A stretch of 64,000 nt of DNA, taken from Balneola sp. (GTDB taxonomy: Bacteria > Bacteroidota > Rhodothermia > Balneolales > Balneolaceae). The notes under the pieces were generated by a model. It was not told where the DNA came from, searched no databases, and saw only the letters and a program-made list of their open reading frames with translations. Location: positions 1-64,000 of the forward strand of contig NZQV01000019.1 in NCBI GenBank assembly GCA_002696035.1, written 5' to 3'. This document shows, in pieces, positions 27,801 to 34,574 of this stretch (position 1 is its first letter; each line of letters starts with the position of its first letter). The position numbers were made by a program, and so were the translations under genes.

Positions 27801-29074
27801 CGGGTAACACCCATTTTTTGGAGTTTATCCCAGATGAGTTGCACTACGGGATAGGACGTGTAATGCTCGTTAAGGAGTCCCCGTTTGGTCTGTTCTGTGG
27901 ACTCTGTGTAGCCAAGGCCACCGGCACCGGTGTAAGAGCGGAGGACTTCAATGTCAGATTGGGTAATCGCCCGGTCTTCTTTTTGGAGCACGGCAATAGC
28001 TGCTTCATTGGCTTTTCGTCGTTCCGACGCCGTAAGTTTAATGGGCGCATATCCCGAAAGATCAATATCGGTAAACCCAAAGGTTGACCGGGATGACTCT
28101 TTTTTGGGCTGCTTGGCGGGCTCCGGTTGTTTGGTCGAGGCGCTGTTAAACACCCCATCAAAATCGACGCCAATAATCTGCCCGTGTGCCCTGAATAGCC
28201 CAAGCGCTTCCTCTTTGTATTCGGCGGGAAATTTGTCCAGCTGAAACGCTAAGGCCAGTTTGCCAATGGTTTGCTCAAAATCATTCCGCAGTTGCTGAAG
28301 TTCTCCACCTGGATTAGATCGAACCGTTAGCTGCTTCTCAAGATCATCAAGATTGGTTAGATACGGTTCCAGTTTTTTTGCCGATTCGGAATCGCCTTTG
28401 TCGGCCTCCCATGCGAGTTGAGTAAGCTGTTCCAGCAGCGCTCCGTTAAGCTGCCCCACTTTATACGGGTGGTGCGAGGCCGCCGAGATCATGGACATGC
28501 GTTTGGTCTTCACCTGAATCTCGACCGGAAACTCTTCGTCCACGATGAGTATAAAATGATGTGCTCGGTAGCCGTTGGCAGGGTTTTCGTACTTGTTTTC
28601 ATGCTCCCACACCTCACCAAGGGTGCCTGATTGAATGCGCTCAACAATGGTATCTACCTGCGCTTGAGTCTCCACAATAGCCATGCAACCGGCTACATCG
28701 GTCAGACCCGTGGTATATTTTTCTCCGGCTTTGGTGGCGATCTTTTCGGTGAAGGGAAACCGCTTGCGAATGAGTTTACCAAGGGTGGAATACACTTCCT
28801 TGATGCGCCCTTTTACGACCAGCGCCAGATTCATCTGTATGAGGCCGTTCATGACGCTTTTCAAGGCCGGAACGTACCGGTTTTTGGTTTCAATCACGGA
28901 CTCAATTTGTGGAGCCAGCTCGGCTTCGGAAACCGGGGAGGTATCTCCCGGAGTCAGCGGATTGGGATCGTCGATGTTGACAATCCCATCGGAGTCCCAA
29001 TCGCCCAGCCAGTGATCAAAGTCGTCTTTGGCGATGTAGGAAATCTGGTCGATATTTGTTTTCGTGATCGGCAT
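21845..29074 (-). CDS. Polyvalent protein: RelA/SpoT synthetase + DarB-like DNA methylase + SNF2 helicase
   Basis: This protein has 2409 residues. Residues 25-44 hold a DSDGIVNIDDPNP calcium-loop-like motif. Residues 85-205 match the RelA/SpoT synthetase domain: KGRIKEVYSTLGK (88-100), TDVAG with acidic D126, ENPANGYRAHH (163-173) and VEIQVKT with E185. From about 345 a DarB-like part follows: methylase motif I LEPGSGVGNF (from 429), a motif IV-like NVPFGD (493), Walker A GAGKT (1154-1158), DEAH (1321-1324), LTATPVVNS, and the helicase end with RNGRGLRQG. A module at about 1581-1693 is inserted in the helicase part, and a coiled coil is present near 1930-2180. DarB-type proteins are injected with phage or element DNA to protect it from restriction. 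The RelA/SpoT part could make alarmone-like nucleotides; its product is unknown. Confidence 0.85.
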   Translation of the reverse strand: MPITKTNIDQISYIAKDDFDHWLGDWDSDGIVNIDDPNPLTPGDTSPVSEAELAPQIESVIETKNRYVPALKSVMNGLIQMNLALVVKGRIKEVYSTLGKLIRKRFPFTEKIATKAGEKYTTGLTDVAGCMAIVETQAQVDTIVERIQSGTLGEVWEHENKYENPANGYRAHHFILIVDEEFPVEIQVKTKRMSMISAASHHPYKVGQLNGALLEQLTQLAWEADKGDSESAKKLEPYLTNLDDLEKQLTVRSNPGGELQQLRNDFEQTIGKLALAFQLDKFPAEYKEEALGLFRAHGQIIGVDFDGVFNSASTKQPEPAKQPKKESSRSTFGFTDIDLSGYAPIKLTASERRKANEAAIAVLQKEDRAITQSDIEVLRSYTGAGGLGYTESTEQTKRGLLNEHYTSYPVVQLIWDKLQKMGVTRGNILEPGSGVGNFAGFLPDRENYRMVMVERSAISSRIASLLYPMQTVRHENFTDTDLSLYNLTGVVGNVPFGDLKIHTGRDPLAPLSPRIHDYFILKSLDALKPGGFLAVITSTGTMDKKDPSIRQAMIERAKFVGAYRLPSTAFKDNADTTVTTDILFFQKYAEHSGERHPDQDSKLNRLFAQDDLIESQVSYNGETYTAFYNPYYKEHPQHVLGEHIQGHHVQFYSRMGVKGQLNSSAIDKVLADGLTFPYPLPDEMPLYNIPDDGIMLDLPRNYHPGNIVFHEGKFYERQRRFYKLLSLGGGSGLSNRISSACKLLDAYDDYITALAQETPEKEALRAEFKELLTTHIETYGIPDEDEDLRKVFKFDNNLYKLTTLVKRDPINGELVHADIIDADSMFNRNYVPAVKDSDDLAELAMFGRSIGETLDMDFYQSVYKGGTATKDELEKALDSHPDFYWNPATETHEFRYQYLAGNVREKLQLAQENELEKNIKALEEVVPEWIDVYNITVDPQHIFTYLPAKAIEEWIKDEMNYDRVEIGLVKDKADLGNRFYMKLRKWGRYVSAGDETQDDINLGWGETPFTKIINSYIQDSTFPLKFYDEDDILMPSMTLKEAQSMKGERGQMLIERARKIQRQNNNRMLTHVPKKFNNWVRTKASQEVRSLIETAYNQTYNAVINPPFDGRTLRVRGMSDTFYGVKDFTVYKHNRAIAEKLVWNGKGANCHDVGAGKTLASIITSQVLLQQGAARKPMFVVPGKVQEKWVEEYLMLFPDAKVLNMKMSGGDKHKELTMAQLYNWDAIFIADHAFKSLPLSPAEQARIYQERIDYFNEMLENFEDLLEEDQAISKAAKTSMMKRMEKQMEEWETKLRNVAHTKRLETDIFFDKLGVDCLFFDEAHFYKNALGSAKAAKFGISANKPSQRAEDALQKTRWLFSKVGHKNVFVLTATPVVNSPVEVWHMLNLCAPDLLAKYEIENLDNFINLFVREEEKIVKKTNGEYRSERVVAGYYNLPEMRKIVDELMDIKSYDQLIGFYKEHPDYIQDENGKTLKGKDGKPKVLEPKFKRPKASSRNVIIEPSELHKLLFDDIILRANDVIACMKDRQCETKDNFLVITGDGSKIATDLRVYDKDFEGIDRSYLKLGAMVENVAASYGARSNPSPEMASEDLYGDFFNRHGRDRTAGSPPHLRSNPSHIEVITSKGVVKEKDGYWVVWDEKTEIYEPLHILEAKKPEHTWSEGIFGTEKEATQRAQKLNEQWEQIKASRSNPGSPAIRNQIIFCDWISLHNSEGGSFHQLIKSELVKAGIPKEQIAIINGSIIGTRKNGDDYLVSSKDDKEALKKEVQDDFNQGKYRVVIGNQSIAEGMNLQKWTTDMHHMDVPYTPSQIQQRNGRGLRQGNQYGEVTIHYYLMQDSFDQYRLELVSKKQSWIDDLFFGTGREVDTGGDSESLEYEQMVAATNSDPRVKEFFEALAQKNVLDDRISNLKSEVQRLEASQAQAATDIEQKQQRMKNVVQRESALQASKLPATAEKVLQDNLFQVQYGWNGEPYQLDIELSSDAKRISGYRMKTVLDVPENNANGRVWFHLIPDSNTPDRSFYNKQTWSSIKRMASKELGESFGWTLEEKTGQGKSISGNLGNIIASEEDFYAEYGIDFESEKAKKDEAGNEQSFKALKESIGMFTLKKWQPIITRKLAEIFLALENAWIRTAESRMELLKSELKQTEKTLAELQRVLASTKAELEAAKGSLEKNQKTVIELNDVVNQLVAVSYDDRNELYEEINRIAPTYKIRKTITVRDVGSLKGNAPKSAPQLRENKADNVPAKSTKRHGILKTLYEEPLVYSGIVKDLEYIDAKGYMQRMEAEKDDLAMIINAKGTTIFIFPTKLMRLSKSTFNNEEAAEMFEEFHHFPADDYDYELFPPSGEKLLSAGYADRIMYVSDKVIYADDEKGKANHYFHYFDAGKRPVFKYGDVYIIANVNIDGRGILN

Positions 29075-29078
29075 AGGG

Positions 29079-30485
29079 TTAGCTTAGTACTTTCTCTAAA
29101 AAGGCGTCGAGTTTAGCCCGGCTTTTTCGGGCTGCTTCCAGATCAACCGCTGGCTTACGCTTCCTAGACGTTCCTTTTTTATGTTGAACCTTCTTTTTGG
29201 CCTTGGTTTTGGGTGCAGATTTCTTGGGGGATGCCGCTTTCGACTTTTTAGCCGGAGCCTTCTTCTTTTTGGCTGGTAGGCAATCCGGTTTGTAACCTTG
29301 CAGCCTTTCTTGCTTCCGGTACTCGCGAGCGCCCAATACTTTTTTAGCATGATCCTGGGCAAGAATCTGAACTTCTAAATCTCCATGCTTTTTAACGAGC
29401 TGAGCCCACGAAGCTTTGAAACCACCTTTTACCCCTTCGGTGCAGATCTGGGTTTTAAGCTCACCGTCAATGAGTAGCTCAACGATGTACCGCTTATTCA
29501 AATAATCCGGTACGTATCGAATGCTGAGGGTGGCCCGTTCGGATTCCCCGGAATGCTGTTTGGCGTAGCACGGCATTTTGGAGCCGAGCAGGGAATTCAC
29601 TCTCTTCCACGAGCGGAGTTTATGAAGCTTGTCGATTTGCTTAAGCGAAATCGTAAAGGGCAGCTCGACGGGATTTTCTCGGGGTTCAGTATGTTTGGGA
29701 TTCATTAAATAGGTTCCTCTTTTTGAGACCCAATGTTCGGCTTGCTGACTGGTGAGACCAATTTCATGCTGAAAGAATTGAATAAGTTCCTTGTCCGTTG
29801 AGGTTTCGTTATTTGAAAGCTGATCTTCCACCATCTCATGTTGATGCTTCGATAGGGCAGTGGGGGTCTTGACTGGTATAGTATTACCAGAAGTGCCGAA
29901 GGGTACGTCGATGGCATTTAAGATCTGGTACCGGTTTTTTTCGGTCTCGGCCAGTCCCTCTTTGGTGACTTTGATTTCTATATCACACTCATGGGCGATG
30001 CTGGTGTTGCCTTTGTACTTGCCGTCCTTGGTTGCGTGGGCCACCATAATGAATCCAATACCTTGCTCACGACACCACTGGGCAAGTTCCACCGTGGACG
30101 CGTCCTTGGCGTCAATAACAGAAATGGAATCCAACACGCAGAAGGCTGACCTGTTTTTTAGCAGGGTTTCTTTGAGTCTGGTCAAAGATTTCCACTTAGT
30201 GAAATTGAGGTTCGCGTGGGTAGCATTAAGGCGTTTTACGCGATCTATGAGTGTCTTTCCGAAGTGCTCTTCAGCGGGGATGTATTCCACTCTCCCGTGT
30301 TGGGCTAGCGCATTGGCTAAGCCTAAACTAAAGGTGGATTTTCCGGCTCCTTTCTCACCCCATATAAAGATTACAGCATTTTTTTCCGGTTCACCTAATA
30401 GCGTTCCATAAGGTTGGGCAATCTTGATGCCTTTGATATTTATTTTTGCAAGCTCTATGGCGCTCATGGTGTTTGGGTTATCCAT
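29079..30485 (-). CDS. RadA/RecA-like ATPase with histone-like lysine tail
   Basis: This 468-residue protein has Walker A GEKGAGKS (43-50), Walker B ending VLDS (117-120), HATKDG (150-155) and KNRY (183-186). The last two correspond to the H-x-TKxG and KNRFG motifs of RadA, the bacterial branch-migration helicase, but the RadA zinc finger and Lon-like domain are absent. Residues about 265-400 form an unrecognised alpha/beta domain, and about 405-450 is a lysine/alanine/proline tail resembling histone H1. It probably acts on viral DNA in recombination, condensation or packaging. It lies directly upstream of the polyvalent gene. Confidence 0.7.
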   Translation of the reverse strand: MDNPNTMSAIELAKINIKGIKIAQPYGTLLGEPEKNAVIFIWGEKGAGKSTFSLGLANALAQHGRVEYIPAEEHFGKTLIDRVKRLNATHANLNFTKWKSLTRLKETLLKNRSAFCVLDSISVIDAKDASTVELAQWCREQGIGFIMVAHATKDGKYKGNTSIAHECDIEIKVTKEGLAETEKNRYQILNAIDVPFGTSGNTIPVKTPTALSKHQHEMVEDQLSNNETSTDKELIQFFQHEIGLTSQQAEHWVSKRGTYLMNPKHTEPRENPVELPFTISLKQIDKLHKLRSWKRVNSLLGSKMPCYAKQHSGESERATLSIRYVPDYLNKRYIVELLIDGELKTQICTEGVKGGFKASWAQLVKKHGDLEVQILAQDHAKKVLGAREYRKQERLQGYKPDCLPAKKKKAPAKKSKAASPKKSAPKTKAKKKVQHKKGTSRKRKPAVDLEAARKSRAKLDAFLEKVLS

Positions 30486-30807
30486 TTAAGCGGCTCCTCA
30501 TTTTTTTGGAGATTACAAGTAAAGCTCCAATGGCAATACCTGTCAGAATAGTTTTTGTTAGTATGGTTGATTTGTTTGCTTTCATACCACTTGGGGTAAT
30601 AGAGATGCCCAGTTTTGAAAGCAACTGCTTGTCTGCTTCACCGGTTGCCGGAAGCGAAAGCCATCGCTGAGCCTGTAGAACGGCTGATTGAGTTTCGGGA
30701 CCGAACTTGCCATCAATACCATATTCAGGCAACGGAATGCCCATTTCTTGCAATCTTACCTGTAGTTGTATGACCAACTGGCCTGAATCACCATTTCTGA
30801 GTATCAT
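30478..30807 (-). CDS. Peptidoglycan-binding protein with C-terminal membrane anchor
   Basis: This 109-residue protein has a peptidoglycan-binding type 1 domain over residues 4-67: GDSGQLVIQLQVRL, GIDGKFGPETQSAV and the usual three-helix spacing. A linker leads to one transmembrane helix at about 85-101 and a basic end (KKMRSRLNG). There is no catalytic domain. In this element it would hold the virion or its internal membrane to the cell wall during entry, perhaps positioning the anchored lysozyme. It overlaps the RadA-like gene by 8 bases. Confidence 0.72.
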   Translation of the reverse strand: MILRNGDSGQLVIQLQVRLQEMGIPLPEYGIDGKFGPETQSAVLQAQRWLSLPATGEADKQLLSKLGISITPSGMKANKSTILTKTILTGIAIGALLVISKKMRSRLNG

Positions 30808-31199
30808 TTTTTTGTTGATGAGTTATAAGTTCGATGTGCAAGAACCCCAATTGTGATACCGATCAGAAGCGAAGAGCCATATTTTATCAAAGAAGATTTG
30901 GTTGAGCCTGACAATGGCTCATCAGAAGTAAGTTTCTCTGACAGGGCTACCAAATCTACATACTCGAAATAGGCGTCAATGACCGAAGCGTTCTGTTCAT
31001 ATATTCCATTGATGCCTGCTTTACTCGTAGTCAGATTGGCCAGGTTAAGACCCATAGTAGCAAGCTGACCCCGGCGACCGCTGGTGGCATTCTGGAGCTT
31101 ACCTGCAAATACTTTGAAAGCATTCTGCGAAGTGCGCTTTAGGTAGTCGTCCATGCCCTGCAGGGTGGAGCTGCTATGTGATGCAAATTCAGATCTCAT
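30804..31199 (-). CDS. Tail-anchored protein of the virus-like element
   Basis: This 131-residue, mainly helical protein has one C-terminal transmembrane helix (about 105-121, YGSSLLIGITIGVLA) followed by a short basic tail. Start and stop both overlap neighbours by 4 bases, so it is translationally coupled. No family was recognised. A virion membrane protein is the most likely role given the series of seven such genes from 30.5 to 33.9 kb. Confidence 0.5.
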   Translation of the reverse strand: MRSEFASHSSSTLQGMDDYLKRTSQNAFKVFAGKLQNATSGRRGQLATMGLNLANLTTSKAGINGIYEQNASVIDAYFEYVDLVALSEKLTSDEPLSGSTKSSLIKYGSSLLIGITIGVLAHRTYNSSTKK

Positions 31200-31879
31200 T
31201 TCTTAGCTCCTTTAGGGGCAATCGCTTTAATGCCTGCACGAAGACCGGGAAGTATGGGAGCTATATAGATCAGACCTGCACTAATTCCACCTAAAATAAG
31301 TACACGCTTAAGAAATGTATTTACATTGCTGAGTGTAGAACCCGGATTGAAATCGGGCATCTTATACCACGACTCGGTAGGTGGGGAATATACCCCGGAC
31401 TGCTGTCCGGTTTGCTGATCAAGATCGAGGGATATGGGTGCGGATTTTTCAATAAGATCCGTTGGTGACAGCTTGTGCAAATCAACATCATCGGGGTACA
31501 CTTCAAAAATCACCTTGTGGCCCGAGGTGGGAACAAACGAGCGGTCAAAAATCAATCGTTCCTGGGCGCGGCAGTTATCCATCATTGCGGTATTGAAACG
31601 CTGGAAGCCTAACACCGATCCGGTCTGCCCCGAGCGAACTACTACAAGGGCATCAGGGCACTGTCCCCAGTTGGTCATAAAGGGCACAAACAGGACCTTA
31701 GGCCAATTTCGGAAGGTTTCGATTTCAAGGTCGAGGGAAAACGGAACCCCACTTTTGGGATTTCCGGAAGCGGGATTTCGCCCGATAATTCGAAGTTCTA
31801 CTGCCTCCGAACTGATGATGTTGCTGGACAAGTTGAGCTGCCCGAGTCCGCTGTTGATATATCCTGATTGCGCGTTCAT
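31196..31879 (-). CDS. Beta-rich tail-anchored protein of the virus-like element
   Basis: This 227-residue protein has an N-terminal beta-rich domain of about 150 residues (strands such as KVLFVPFMTNWG and HKVIFEVYP), a linker rich in Ser/Thr/Pro, a transmembrane helix at about 188-207, and a basic tail ending KGAKK. The single cysteine pair (C103, C121 region) could form a disulfide. Ectodomain plus anchor suggests a minor capsid or membrane-to-shell connector. No homolog was recognised. Confidence 0.5.
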   Translation of the reverse strand: MNAQSGYINSGLGQLNLSSNIISSEAVELRIIGRNPASGNPKSGVPFSLDLEIETFRNWPKVLFVPFMTNWGQCPDALVVVRSGQTGSVLGFQRFNTAMMDNCRAQERLIFDRSFVPTSGHKVIFEVYPDDVDLHKLSPTDLIEKSAPISLDLDQQTGQQSGVYSPPTESWYKMPDFNPGSTLSNVNTFLKRVLILGGISAGLIYIAPILPGLRAGIKAIAPKGAKK

Positions 31880-31880
31880 G

Positions 31881-32150
31881 TTACCTCCGCAAAAGCCGAT
31901 AGCCCATATACAAGCTGCCGACGATTAACAAAGTGTGCTGGTTATCCCGAATCCACTGTGAAAGCGAAATAGGCTGCTCCTGAAGGCGCTGGCAAAGTTT
32001 TTTAGCCGCAGGCTCTTCGCCTTCTCCAATCTCAATAACCTGGATATCAGGCTGCTCATAGGAGGTGTCTTCTGTATCAGGTAATACCATAGGGGCATGG
32101 CCACCGGGTACACTGCCATCTAAATATTTTGAAATTCTTCCTGCCTGCAT
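31881..32150 (-). CDS. Small tail-anchored protein
   Basis: This 89-residue protein has a polar, acidic N-terminal half with a PDTEDTSYEQPD stretch, then one C-terminal hydrophobic helix (about 69-84, HTLLIVGSLYMGY) ending in arginines. It abuts its neighbours with gaps of only 1-2 bases. No family was recognised; it belongs to the tail-anchored series. Confidence 0.48.
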   Translation of the reverse strand: MQAGRISKYLDGSVPGGHAPMVLPDTEDTSYEQPDIQVIEIGEGEEPAAKKLCQRLQEQPISLSQWIRDNQHTLLIVGSLYMGYRLLRR

Positions 32151-32152
32151 AC

Positions 32153-32479
32153 TTACTTCTTGAGCATTTTGAGGAGTAAGATGCCACCGCCAATGGCGAT
32201 ACCAGCAATGCTGGCATACTTGATCATGTCACCGGAACCAGTGGAGGAAGAAGCGCCTTGGCCGGGGTACAGTACCGGTGAAGCCTTAGTTCCACTGGAA
32301 TTATTGCCCCCTCTGTTAATTACACCGTCCATCGTAACAACGGTATCGGTTGCGGTTTTTAGCAAATCGCTGATCGACGTCAAGGTCGAGCCAAATTTAG
32401 TTTGGGTAGGCTGGGTATCGGTAGCCGCACGTTGGTTGAGAAAATCAAAACTGGTGTAACCGCTAGGTTGTTTGGTCAT
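32153..32479 (-). CDS. Small tail-anchored protein
   Basis: This 108-residue protein has a Ser/Thr/Gly-rich N-terminal part without clear structure, a glycine/serine linker (GQGASSSTGSG), one transmembrane helix at about 87-103 (IAGIAIGGGILLL), and a basic end. The glycine-rich helix is very similar in character to those of the 128- and 140-residue proteins of the same element. No family was recognised. Confidence 0.48.
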   Translation of the reverse strand: MTKQPSGYTSFDFLNQRAATDTQPTQTKFGSTLTSISDLLKTATDTVVTMDGVINRGGNNSSGTKASPVLYPGQGASSSTGSGDMIKYASIAGIAIGGGILLLKMLKK

Positions 32480-32492
32480 GGTATAAGCCTGT

Positions 32493-32915
32493 TTATTTGG
32501 AAGATTTCTTTCTTCGTTTGATCAATAAGAAAGTCACTGCAATGGCTCCGGTAAGTGCAACTCCGCCCACAGCGATGCCCGATTTCATGGTTGAATTAGC
32601 CGTTTTTTGATGCTGAGCGGTCGTTGTAATATTGGTTTGAAGCGCCTGCATCATTTCCTGGCGCTGGCCTTCCCACTGGGCTTTCTTTTGAAGAGATGCT
32701 TCGTGCGCTTTGCAAAGAGCCTGACTTTTCTCACGTTGACGTCGACAGCTTTTCAGCTTGCCGAACATTTTACCTTTACAGCTTTGGTTGGCGTAGCGGC
32801 ATGGGTCGGTTTCTTCCCAGTTGCCTAAGCCAGTACTGATGGAAACAGCAAAACCCGAGTCCTCTTCACCAATTACGGTGTCATTCATGGTTGGTATAAA
32901 TCCGCTTCTACTCAT
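32493..32915 (-). CDS. Four-cysteine tail-anchored protein
   Basis: This 140-residue protein has four cysteines within residues 37-69, in a helical and basic setting (CRYANQSC, then SCRR and LCKAHE), which suggests two disulfides or a metal site. A helical stalk and one transmembrane helix (about 112-131, GIAVGGVALTGAIAVTFLLI) follow, with a strongly basic tail (KRRKKSSK). It is a virion membrane protein candidate; no family was recognised. Confidence 0.5.
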   Translation of the reverse strand: MSRSGFIPTMNDTVIGEEDSGFAVSISTGLGNWEETDPCRYANQSCKGKMFGKLKSCRRQREKSQALCKAHEASLQKKAQWEGQRQEMMQALQTNITTTAQHQKTANSTMKSGIAVGGVALTGAIAVTFLLIKRRKKSSK

Positions 32916-32917
32916 AT

Positions 32918-33931
32918 CTATGGTTTTAGGAGCATGTAGCCACCACCGATCAGAACAAGCGTTCCAATGGCAAGTCCGGCATAAAGCCCCATTTTTTTGG
33001 TTTTTTTAGAAGATTGTTGCACAGTAACCCAAATCTCGGAAAGCTGACCGAACCGATTGAGCCTATGGACGGCTGGAGCACCAAGTTCATCAATGATTTG
33101 GGCGTAACGCTTAAGCATAGCATTATCCTTCTGGGAAAGACTGATCACCTCAGACTTCACTCCACGTTGCATTAAATAATCACGAAGCGCCCCACGAAGC
33201 TGACGTTCATCTTTATCCTTGGCTCCAAATTTGTTAGAGAGGGTATTCTTTAGGGTCATCCCCGTGGTGGCAATCGTTGTGGCGGTGGTCAAAAGCGTAA
33301 TCGGGTCAATGCCTAATCCTTCCGGCATGGCATTGGTTACGTGGCGGGATTTTTTGATCAGACGCTCGTCAAACACGTAGCCGGGATATTTTAACACCGT
33401 TGTGTCAAAAGACTTCCAGCCCGATGGAGAATGGTACACTGCGTAAATATGATCAAAATGCCGACCGGTTCTCGATACTATTCTGAAACCGGTTTGAATA
33501 CCTAAACTTTGCAGGAGCGCTGCCCCTAAAATGGCATGATCATCACAATCTCCGGCCCGTTGCTGAATCGTGACAAACGGAGATTGAATACGTTCCACAT
33601 CCCAAGGATCTCGAACATAATTCACGTTACGAACCATCCACTTGTATATGGCCGAGGCAATGGCGTCAATATTTCGCAGATCCGGTTGTCCGGTCAAGCG
33701 GTGCTTACGGATGGTGCTTGTAATTTTCAAAGCGAGGGAGCGAATGCGTTCATCACCGGTATACTTGGTTACGAGCCGAGAGGCAGCAGATAATACGCCA
33801 TCAACACCGGGGTAAGCCACACGCTGGGTAGAAAGTGGTACTGTGGATGCTCCCAAAGAAGCATCCACAGCCCGTGCTCTGGTGTATTGCTGCTGGGTAT
33901 CTGGTAATATGTTTACGAAGCCGCTCTGCAT
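32918..33931 (-). CDS. Transglutaminase-like cysteine protein with C-terminal membrane anchor
   Basis: This 337-residue protein has a transglutaminase-like core at residues about 90-180: RAGDCDDHAIL with C129, HIYAVYH with H161, and WKSFDTTV with D176, the full Cys-His-Asp triad. Relatives cut or form amide bonds; bacterial members are often peptidases or amidases. Residues 200-310 are helical, and a transmembrane helix lies at about 317-334. In a virion it could trim peptidoglycan peptides or mature other virion proteins. The substrate is unknown. Confidence 0.7.
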   Translation of the reverse strand: MQSGFVNILPDTQQQYTRARAVDASLGASTVPLSTQRVAYPGVDGVLSAASRLVTKYTGDERIRSLALKITSTIRKHRLTGQPDLRNIDAIASAIYKWMVRNVNYVRDPWDVERIQSPFVTIQQRAGDCDDHAILGAALLQSLGIQTGFRIVSRTGRHFDHIYAVYHSPSGWKSFDTTVLKYPGYVFDERLIKKSRHVTNAMPEGLGIDPITLLTTATTIATTGMTLKNTLSNKFGAKDKDERQLRGALRDYLMQRGVKSEVISLSQKDNAMLKRYAQIIDELGAPAVHRLNRFGQLSEIWVTVQQSSKKTKKMGLYAGLAIGTLVLIGGGYMLLKP

Positions 33932-34152
33932 TAATCGAGCACTCCCTTCGTAAGTTCTGTTACGGTATGTACGGGGTTATCTAATACTCGTTTTTGACGA
34001 AGAGTAGCTAATTCTGGCGTAGATTCACCGCAAGTGATTATAACGCCTATAAATACTCCATTGCGGGTAACGGCTGTGATACCTTCGGTTCCGGCTATAG
34101 AAAAAAGGCTATTACGAACTTGAGAAATGGTTTTTGTCTTTACCTTAGTCAT
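33931..34152 (-). CDS. Small Phd/YefM-like protein
   Basis: This 73-residue protein begins with a stretch, ISQVRNSLFSIA then ITAVTRNGVFIGVII, that matches the N-terminal half of Phd/YefM-type antitoxins (a helix, then a strand with xTRNGxxxxVxI). Those bind DNA and neutralise a partner toxin. No toxin is next to it, so it may serve as a DNA-binding regulator of the late operon. The call rests on a short motif and is tentative. Confidence 0.4.
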   Translation of the reverse strand: MTKVKTKTISQVRNSLFSIAGTEGITAVTRNGVFIGVIITCGESTPELATLRQKRVLDNPVHTVTELTKGVLD

Positions 34153-34574
34153 ATCACTTCGTTTCGGCTGAGATAAAGTTTTTGGAGTTCGGCAATCACA
34201 TCAACCAGCAATACTCGCTCTTCGGGTCTGATGGATCGGATGGTTCCAGTCCAAATCAATAAAAGATGGGTAGCAGCACCGGCAGAGATTTTGGCGTAGC
34301 TCGAAAATTGCCCGGATCCATCCACAAGGGGATATATACTTTCTGCAATTCGTTTTGGGCCAATATCTCTTTTCAGTGCTTGTCTACCTAACTCAATAGC
34401 CATTTTGATCCAGTCACCGACATTTAAAGACCTGTTTTCCATCTTTTCAATGATCTGAATTTGATTCTGAATCGTTCGTATGTAGTTAATGTAACGGGAA
34501 GTAGACGGAGAGTCTGCGTTCATAAAGTCTAAAGCAGACCTTATAAGATTCATATATGGTTGGTGGGTGCTCAT
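34149..34574 (-). CDS. Helical protein of unknown function in the virus-like operon
   Basis: This 141-residue helical protein has no membrane segment or recognised motif. Start and stop overlap the neighbouring genes by 4 bases, so it is co-translated with the coiled-coil protein and the Phd-like protein. Possible roles are assembly factor or regulator; nothing in the sequence decides this. Confidence 0.45.
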   Translation of the reverse strand: MSTHQPYMNLIRSALDFMNADSPSTSRYINYIRTIQNQIQIIEKMENRSLNVGDWIKMAIELGRQALKRDIGPKRIAESIYPLVDGSGQFSSYAKISAGAATHLLLIWTGTIRSIRPEERVLLVDVIAELQKLYLSRNEVI

